From UBA2336 sp036787955 (GTDB taxonomy: Bacteria; Bacteroidota; Bacteroidia; Cytophagales; Cyclobacteriaceae): 64,000 bases of DNA. The DNA lies in the NCBI GenBank assembly GCA_036787955.1, contig DAIQOI010000001.1, positions 124,001-188,000 on the forward strand. The letters run 5' to 3'. This document shows, piece after piece, positions 59,820 to 64,000 of the stretch. Positions within the stretch are counted from its first letter, which is position 1, and each line of letters begins with the position of its first letter. The notes beneath the pieces are model-generated. The model did no database searches and had not been told where the DNA came from. It worked only from the letters and a program-made list of their open reading frames with translations. A program made the translations under genes and the position numbers.

Positions 59820-60272
59820 ATGAGCCTTAAAAGCACCATCGATGCCGACATTAAAAAAGCCATGCTGGCCAAAAACAAGGAAGAGCTGGAAGCACTGCGT
59901 GGCATCAAATCGCTTATTCTCCTTGCAGAAACCGAAAAAGGCGGTGCAACAGAACTTACACCCGATGCCGAAAATAAATTGCTGATGAAGGCCGCCAAAC
60001 AACGCAAAGAATCAGCCGAGATTTTTCAGCAACAGGGCCGCAACGATCTGGCTGAAAAGGAACTTTTTCAGTTGCAGGTCATCAGCCGTTACCTGCCCAA
60101 GCAGTTGAGCGAAGAAGAACTGCAGAATGAGTTGAAAAAGATCATCAGCGAGGCAGGTGCAACAGGCCCTCAGGACATGGGCAGGGTGATGGGTCTTGCC
60201 ACCAAAAAGCTGGCCGGGCAGGCCGATGGCCGGCAGATTTCAGAGTGGGTTAAAAAACTCCTGTCTGCGTGA
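59820..60272 (+). CDS. GatB/YqeY domain protein
   Basis: 150 aa from ATG 59820 (MSLKSTIDADIKKAMLAKNKEELEALRGIKSLI). The YqeY signature is continuous: LLMKAAKQRKESAEIFQQQGRNDLAEKELFQLQVISRYLPKQLSEEELQ and the C-terminal MGRVMGLATKKLAGQADGRQISEWVKKLL. The domain resembles the tRNA-binding tail of GatB amidotransferase, but the free protein's role is not settled. Its stop overlaps the GTG start of cvpA by 4 bp, so it leads a plus-strand operon. Confidence 0.94.
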   Translation: MSLKSTIDADIKKAMLAKNKEELEALRGIKSLILLAETEKGGATELTPDAENKLLMKAAKQRKESAEIFQQQGRNDLAEKELFQLQVISRYLPKQLSEEELQNELKKIISEAGATGPQDMGRVMGLATKKLAGQADGRQISEWVKKLLSA

Positions 60273-60727
60273 ATTTTTTTGATGTGGTGCTGCTGATCCT
60301 CATTGCAACCGGTATTATCAACGGCTACCGGAAAGGATTTTTATACATGCTGTTTGCCGTGGCTGCGCTGGTGCTTGGCGTTTTAGCCGGCATTTTTCTG
60401 ATGGGAGAATTAACGGCAACGCTCCGGCCCCATTTGGAGGTGAGCGACCAATGGCTGCCCTTTCTCTCTTTTCTGCTGGTTTTTGCGGTAACCCTCATTG
60501 TTGTTCGTACAACAGGCGCCATTACGGCCTGGGCGCTGCATAAAACCATATTAGGTACTCCCGATAAACTGCTGGGGGCTTTGCTGGGTGGGATAAAATC
60601 AGCATTGTGGCTTGGCCTGGTCATCTGGCTGGCCGATTCCATATTGGTGCATGTACCCTGGTGGATGGAAGAATCCCTGATAGTTGGCCTTGTGGGCAAG
60701 GGGTTAACCTATGTTTTACCGGTTTGA
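60269..60727 (+). CDS. cvpA: CvpA family membrane protein
   Basis: 152 aa. It starts at GTG 60269, overlapping the yqeY stop (GTGA). Four helices are evident: FFDVVLLILIATGIINGYRKGFLYMLFAVAALVLGVLAGIFLM, WLPFLSFLLVFAVTLIVVRTTGAITAWALHKT, and LLGALLGGIKSALWLGLVIWLADSIL. This matches CvpA, needed for colicin V production in E. coli and linked to envelope integrity and cell growth elsewhere. Neighbour yqeY is commonly next to cvpA in Bacteroidota. Confidence 0.85.
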   Translation: MNFFDVVLLILIATGIINGYRKGFLYMLFAVAALVLGVLAGIFLMGELTATLRPHLEVSDQWLPFLSFLLVFAVTLIVVRTTGAITAWALHKTILGTPDKLLGALLGGIKSALWLGLVIWLADSILVHVPWWMEESLIVGLVGKGLTYVLPV

Positions 60728-60796
60728 AAGCCCGTCAATACCAACTGTTGCCGTTTACCGTTACCTATTTTTTTGTACTTTTTCACCCACTCAATT

Positions 60797-61558
60797 ATGG
60801 CATTACGTATCCGATCGGAAGGTGGATTTAAATATGTAGATGAAGGGCAGGGGCAGGTATTGTTGCTGCTGCACGGGCTGTTCGGTGCATTAAGCAACTG
60901 GGAAGGTGTGGTTAACCGGTTCAGCCCCAGCTACAGGGTGGTCATTCCCATGTTGCCCATTTACGACATGCCGCTGAAGGAAGCCGGGCTGGAAGGGCTG
61001 CGCAAATTTGTAGAATCCTTTGTTGCCTTTCTTAACCTTGACAACATGATTATCATGGGAAACAGCCTGGGAGGTCACATTGCCCTGGTGTATACACTTA
61101 AAAATCCCGACAAGGTTAAAAAGCTTGTGCTTACCGGCAGCTCGGGCTTGTTCGAAGATTCGATGGGGGGTTCCTATCCCAAGCGGGGCAATTACGAATA
61201 TATTAAGGAACGTGTTGAGTATACTTTTTACGATCCCAGGGTAGCCACCAAAGAGCTCGTTGACGAAGTATTCGAAACCACCAACAGCATACCGCGGGCC
61301 ATGCGAATAGTTGCCATAGCCAAATCGGCACAACGGCATAACATGGCAGAGGATATTCCCCGAATACAAGTCCCCACGCTTTTAATATGGGGCTTAAACG
61401 ATACCATTACTCCGCCCATGGTTGCGCACGAATTTAACCGGCTATTGCCCAATTCAACGCTGCGCTTCATTGACCGGTGTTGCCATGCCCCCATGATGGA
61501 ACATCCGGAAAAATTTAACGATTTGGTAAGCGACTTTTTGGAAGACACGCGTATATAA
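60797..61558 (+). CDS. Alpha/beta hydrolase
   Basis: 253 aa from ATG 60797 (MALRIRSEGGFKYVDEGQGQVLLLLHGLFG). The oxyanion HGLFG, nucleophile Ser in MGNSLGGHIALV, Asp in LIWGLNDTITP and His in CCHAPMMEHPEKF form the triad. It resembles the lipase/esterase/haloperoxidase-like group found next to CBS and nadK genes in many Bacteroidota. No signal peptide. Substrate unknown. It lies 69 bp after cvpA on the same strand. Confidence 0.9.
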   Translation: MALRIRSEGGFKYVDEGQGQVLLLLHGLFGALSNWEGVVNRFSPSYRVVIPMLPIYDMPLKEAGLEGLRKFVESFVAFLNLDNMIIMGNSLGGHIALVYTLKNPDKVKKLVLTGSSGLFEDSMGGSYPKRGNYEYIKERVEYTFYDPRVATKELVDEVFETTNSIPRAMRIVAIAKSAQRHNMAEDIPRIQVPTLLIWGLNDTITPPMVAHEFNRLLPNSTLRFIDRCCHAPMMEHPEKFNDLVSDFLEDTRI

Positions 61559-61572
61559 CAAAAATTTGTGTT

Positions 61573-62238
61573 GTGACAGCCGGGGAGATGATTAACCAGA
61601 TGATTCCACCGCTGAAGGTGGATGACGATGCCCATAAAGCTTTGGTGTGGATGGATGAATTTTACTGTCCTCATTTGCCGGTTGTGCGCGACCGGGAGTT
61701 TCTGGGCTTCATTTCCGAGTCGATCATTCTGGAAAGCAACAACATCGATAAAAAGGTCAGCGACTTTCCCCTTATCGGAAGCAAATGTTATGTGGGCCTG
61801 CAAAGCCATTTATACGATGTGCTGAAAGCCGCTTCCGAGCACAAATTGCAGCTTGTAGCTGTGCTGGATGAAACACAGCAATATCAGGGTGTGATCACCG
61901 TTCAGGATGCCATGGCTTTCTTCGCCCAGTCGGCGGCCGTTCAGATGCCAGGCGGTATTCTGGTGTTGTATATGAATTACACCGATTACTCGCTTGCTGA
62001 AATAAGCCGCCTTGTTGAAGAAAACCGCGTTAAAATTTTAAGCAGCATCGTGAAAGAAGATCCCAATGAACCCGGTAAAATCCGCCTTACTTTAAAGCTG
62101 AATCAGACCGATCTGTCGCGGACGGTAGCTACACTCGAACGATTTGGTTACAAGGTTATTGGCCGTTACCAGGAAACACAACTTATCGGAAGCGAAAAAG
62201 AACGCCTGGAGATGCTGCTGCGCTACCTGGACATTTAA
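61573..62238 (+). CDS. CBS-domain protein
   Basis: 221 aa. I chose GTG 61573 (MTAGEMINQMIPPLKVDDDAHKALVWMDEFYCPHLPVV) because it keeps the first CBS domain complete; ATG 61588 is the alternative. A second CBS half lies at ~80-120 (LYDVLKAASEHKLQLVAVLDETQQYQGVITVQDAMAFF), then an ACT-like C-terminus (GGILVLYMNYTDYSLAEISRLVEENRVKILSSIV). It is a soluble regulator that probably binds an adenosine nucleotide. It sits between the hydrolase and nadK in an order conserved in Bacteroidota. Confidence 0.9.
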   Translation: MTAGEMINQMIPPLKVDDDAHKALVWMDEFYCPHLPVVRDREFLGFISESIILESNNIDKKVSDFPLIGSKCYVGLQSHLYDVLKAASEHKLQLVAVLDETQQYQGVITVQDAMAFFAQSAAVQMPGGILVLYMNYTDYSLAEISRLVEENRVKILSSIVKEDPNEPGKIRLTLKLNQTDLSRTVATLERFGYKVIGRYQETQLIGSEKERLEMLLRYLDI

Positions 62239-62297
62239 GTTTCATCTCCTTTCGCTAATTTGTAGCATCAATACATGACCCCCAATCAGGCCCGTGG

Positions 62298-63173
62298 ATG
62301 AAAATAGCAGTTCATGGCAAGGAATTAACCCGTCAGGAGGTGGGCTTCGTACGGCAGGTGCTGGATGTGCTTACCCGTAACAACGCACGTATTTTTTTGT
62401 CCGAGCCTTTTCGCTTGTCTTTAAACAAGCACAGCATGCTCAATGCCGCATGGAGGCTGTATAAGCCCGGACGCGTTTTGCCCCCTGTTGATGCTTTTCT
62501 GAGCATTGGCGGAGACGGTACATTGCTGGAAACCATCACCCACATCGGGCCTTCCGAAATTCCGGTTATGGGCATCAATACCGGCAGGCTTGGCTTTTTG
62601 GCCACCATCAGCAAGGAGGAAACTGAAATGGCCCTGGAGAAAATACTGAAGCAGGACTACCAACTGGACCAGCGCGTACTTTTGCAACTTAAATCAAACA
62701 AGAAAATCTTCGGTAAACTGAATTTTGCCCTGAACGATTTTACTTTAATGAAAAAAGGATCCTCGTCCATGATAACCGTTCATACGTACATTGATGGGGA
62801 ATTTTTAAATTCCTACTGGGCCGACGGACTCATCATCGCCACACCAACCGGATCAACCGGCTACTCGCTGAGTTGTGGCGGCCCGCTGGTTTTTCCACGC
62901 TCCGGCAACTTTGTTATCACGCCCGTTAGTCCGCACAACCTGACCGTACGCCCAATCGTAGTGGCCGATTCCTCTGAAATAACTTTGCAGGCCGAAGGGC
63001 GTTCGCATAAATTCCTTGCAACCCTCGACTCGCGGTTCACCGAAATTGACCGGAATACACGGATCACCATCACGCGTGCCCCTTTCAGGGCAAATCTGGT
63101 ATTACTGGAAGGACAACACTACTTTAAGACACTGCGCCAGAAACTCAATTGGGGCTTGGATATCCGGAATTGA
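62298..63173 (+). CDS. nadK: NAD kinase
   Basis: 291 aa. The catalytic GGDGT lies in AFLSIGGDGTLLETITHIG, followed by GINTGRLGFLATIS and WADGLIIATPTGSTGYSLSCGGPLVFP, and DSRFTEI at the C-terminus. It phosphorylates NAD+ to NADP+ with ATP or polyphosphate. The gene follows the CBS gene by 59 bp and precedes the PorG-like gene by 48 bp. Confidence 0.96.
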   Translation: MKIAVHGKELTRQEVGFVRQVLDVLTRNNARIFLSEPFRLSLNKHSMLNAAWRLYKPGRVLPPVDAFLSIGGDGTLLETITHIGPSEIPVMGINTGRLGFLATISKEETEMALEKILKQDYQLDQRVLLQLKSNKKIFGKLNFALNDFTLMKKGSSSMITVHTYIDGEFLNSYWADGLIIATPTGSTGYSLSCGGPLVFPRSGNFVITPVSPHNLTVRPIVVADSSEITLQAEGRSHKFLATLDSRFTEIDRNTRITITRAPFRANLVLLEGQHYFKTLRQKLNWGLDIRN

Positions 63174-63182
63174 ATTTTTAGT

Positions 63183-63190
63183 TAGATTTG
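63183..63190 (+). promoter_or_regulatory. Candidate -7 box before the PorG-like gene (TAGATTTG)
   Basis: An exact TAnnTTTG located 31 nt before the ATG. The nearest upstream TTG is 24 nt away, slightly too far, so the promoter is only partly supported. Confidence 0.4.
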
Positions 63191-63221
63191 TAGTTCATTG
63201 ATAGTTAAATACTTATCAGCA

Positions 63222-64000
63222 ATGAAAAAAGTCGTCTATTTACTGTTGGCTGCCTTTTTTATCAGCGGACTGGCCTGGGATGCTGCCGCGCAGATGAACC
63301 GCAAAAGCATCAAGAAAAACAACAAACGCATCGCTTCCTACAGGGGCAGGAAATCACACTTCAGTAAAGATAAAATCTACAACATGCTGGGCATATCGCT
63401 TAATTCGCTGAATTATTTTGGTGATTTATCCCCTACGCCTAAGCGCATCAGCACAGACTTGAGCCTTACCCGGCCTGCGGTAGGGATATCGTTTACCCAT
63501 CGTTTTGGCCCGCGCTATCAGCTTCAGGGTTCGTTCACCTACGGAGGCATACGCGGATCAGACACAAAATCAGCCGACCAGGGCGATACCCAAAACGGCA
63601 TTTTCAGATATAACCGCAACCTCTCTTTTCGAAACCGCATCAAAGAATTTTCCCTGATAGCCCAGCTGGATTTGTGGGAAAACATGTCCACCTACATCAG
63701 CCGGGTGCAATGGACCCCTTATTTATATGCCGGTGTTTCAGTTTTTCACCACAACCCCCAGGCCAAAGCCCCCGATACCGATGCAGCAGGGAATCCTACC
63801 GGTGCGGGCGGTAAATGGGTTGACCTGCAACCGCTGGGCACTGAAGGACAGTTTGCCGATCTTCAGCCCGGTGATGCCAACTATGGCATAAAACCCTATA
63901 AAAGGATACAGCCTGCCATACCAATTGGCATTGGCGCACGTTTTAGAATAAATCAGGTGATGGATATTGCTGCAGAGTGGGGCTTTAGGTACACCTTTAC
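63222..64000 (+). CDS. porG: PorG-like (DUF6089) outer-membrane beta-barrel protein, 3' end cut by window
   Basis: The first 259 codons are in the window. A signal peptide (MKKVVYLLLAAFFISGLAWDAAAQ) is followed by a basic segment (NRKSIKKNNKRIASYRGRKSHFSKDKIY) and alternating barrel strands (MLGISLNSLNYFGDLSP, PAVGISFTHRFGPRYQLQGSFTYGG, FSLIAQLDLWENM, WTPYLYAGVSVFHHNPQAK, PAIPIGIGARFRINQVMDIAAEWGFRYTF). The features and the position right after CBS-nadK fit the DUF6089 barrel, whose Porphyromonas member PorG is part of the type IX secretion system. In other Bacteroidota uppS and bamA come next. The symbol is inferred from family and order. Confidence 0.72.
   Translation, partial: MKKVVYLLLAAFFISGLAWDAAAQMNRKSIKKNNKRIASYRGRKSHFSKDKIYNMLGISLNSLNYFGDLSPTPKRISTDLSLTRPAVGISFTHRFGPRYQLQGSFTYGGIRGSDTKSADQGDTQNGIFRYNRNLSFRNRIKEFSLIAQLDLWENMSTYISRVQWTPYLYAGVSVFHHNPQAKAPDTDAAGNPTGAGGKWVDLQPLGTEGQFADLQPGDANYGIKPYKRIQPAIPIGIGARFRINQVMDIAAEWGFRYTF

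Noticed and set aside
59099..59830. 243-codon plus-strand frame across pdxJ
   Set aside because: It is antisense to the clear PdxJ coding region and has no recognisable feature.
1..64000. CRISPR arrays, tRNA or rRNA genes and complete insertion sequences
   Set aside because: None of the expected repeats, cloverleaf elements or transposase frames was recognised by eye; a dedicated tRNA and CRISPR scan would be decisive.

Overview
The window is a compact, mostly housekeeping stretch of a Bacteroidota chromosome, probably Cytophagales. This placement is inferred from gene content. Supporting features are a TonB-dependent receptor with a carboxypeptidase-like N-terminal domain, a PorG/DUF6089-type barrel gene next to nadK, many lipoproteins, HutF, glutaminyl-cyclase-like M28 peptidase, and promoters of the TTG-N19-22-TAnnTTTG type rather than -35/-10. 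Shine-Dalgarno sequences are almost absent. No rRNA, tRNA, CRISPR array or complete insertion sequence was found.

Layout. 1-3.5 kb holds a truncated epimerase, secreted and lipoprotein genes, and a beta-helix lipoprotein. 3.6-6.4 kb is a TonB-dependent receptor that pairs with that lipoprotein; both upstream regions carry TTAACA-type repeats. 6.6-11.3 kb holds MoxR ATPase, SemiSWEET, a metallophosphoesterase, a DnaQ/GIY-YIG fusion, a 4-TM protein and a GH16 glucanase. 11.3-12.5 kb is an AT-rich toxin-antitoxin insertion whose PIN toxin is broken by one TGA codon. 12.5-25.1 kb holds a membrane protein, GNAT, an S9 peptidase, a large BNR-repeat protein, HutF, two secreted paralogues with a lipoprotein, and an orphan Dam-type methylase. 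25.2-31.4 kb holds prfA, lemA and the rimP-nusA-infB operon. 31.5-35.8 kb holds M28 peptidase, then ugd-rfbB-rfbA for nucleotide sugars. 35.9-41.6 kb holds an acyl-CoA dehydrogenase, rpsU, a Xer-type recombinase, hpf, metK, an RsmI-like methylase and an esterase. 41.7-53.3 kb holds lysA, a PA0069-type radical SAM gene, a D-cysteine desulfhydrase-like gene, radA, an SDR, an LpxL-like acyltransferase, a SNF2 helicase, and rbfA with an FtsX-like permease. 53.4-64 kb holds a membrane protein, glyA-tatC-rpiB, pdxJ with two TPM-domain genes, and yqeY-cvpA-hydrolase-CBS-nadK-porG.

The strongest unexplained signals are regulatory. The rimP-nusA-infB operon has a good promoter followed by a predicted 55-nt leader containing an intrinsic-terminator-like hairpin directly before the rimP start, which suggests attenuation, possibly by NusA itself. 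The receptor/lipoprotein pair carries 11-bp-spaced TTAACA-like direct repeats, as expected for an OmpR/PhoB-type regulator. rbfA has a promoter placed so that its start codon is the predicted +1. The PIN toxin carries an in-frame TGA where a Trp codon seems to belong. I did not find a wholly new multi-gene system; these are candidates at the level of single loci.

All function names rest on reading motifs by eye; no database search was run.
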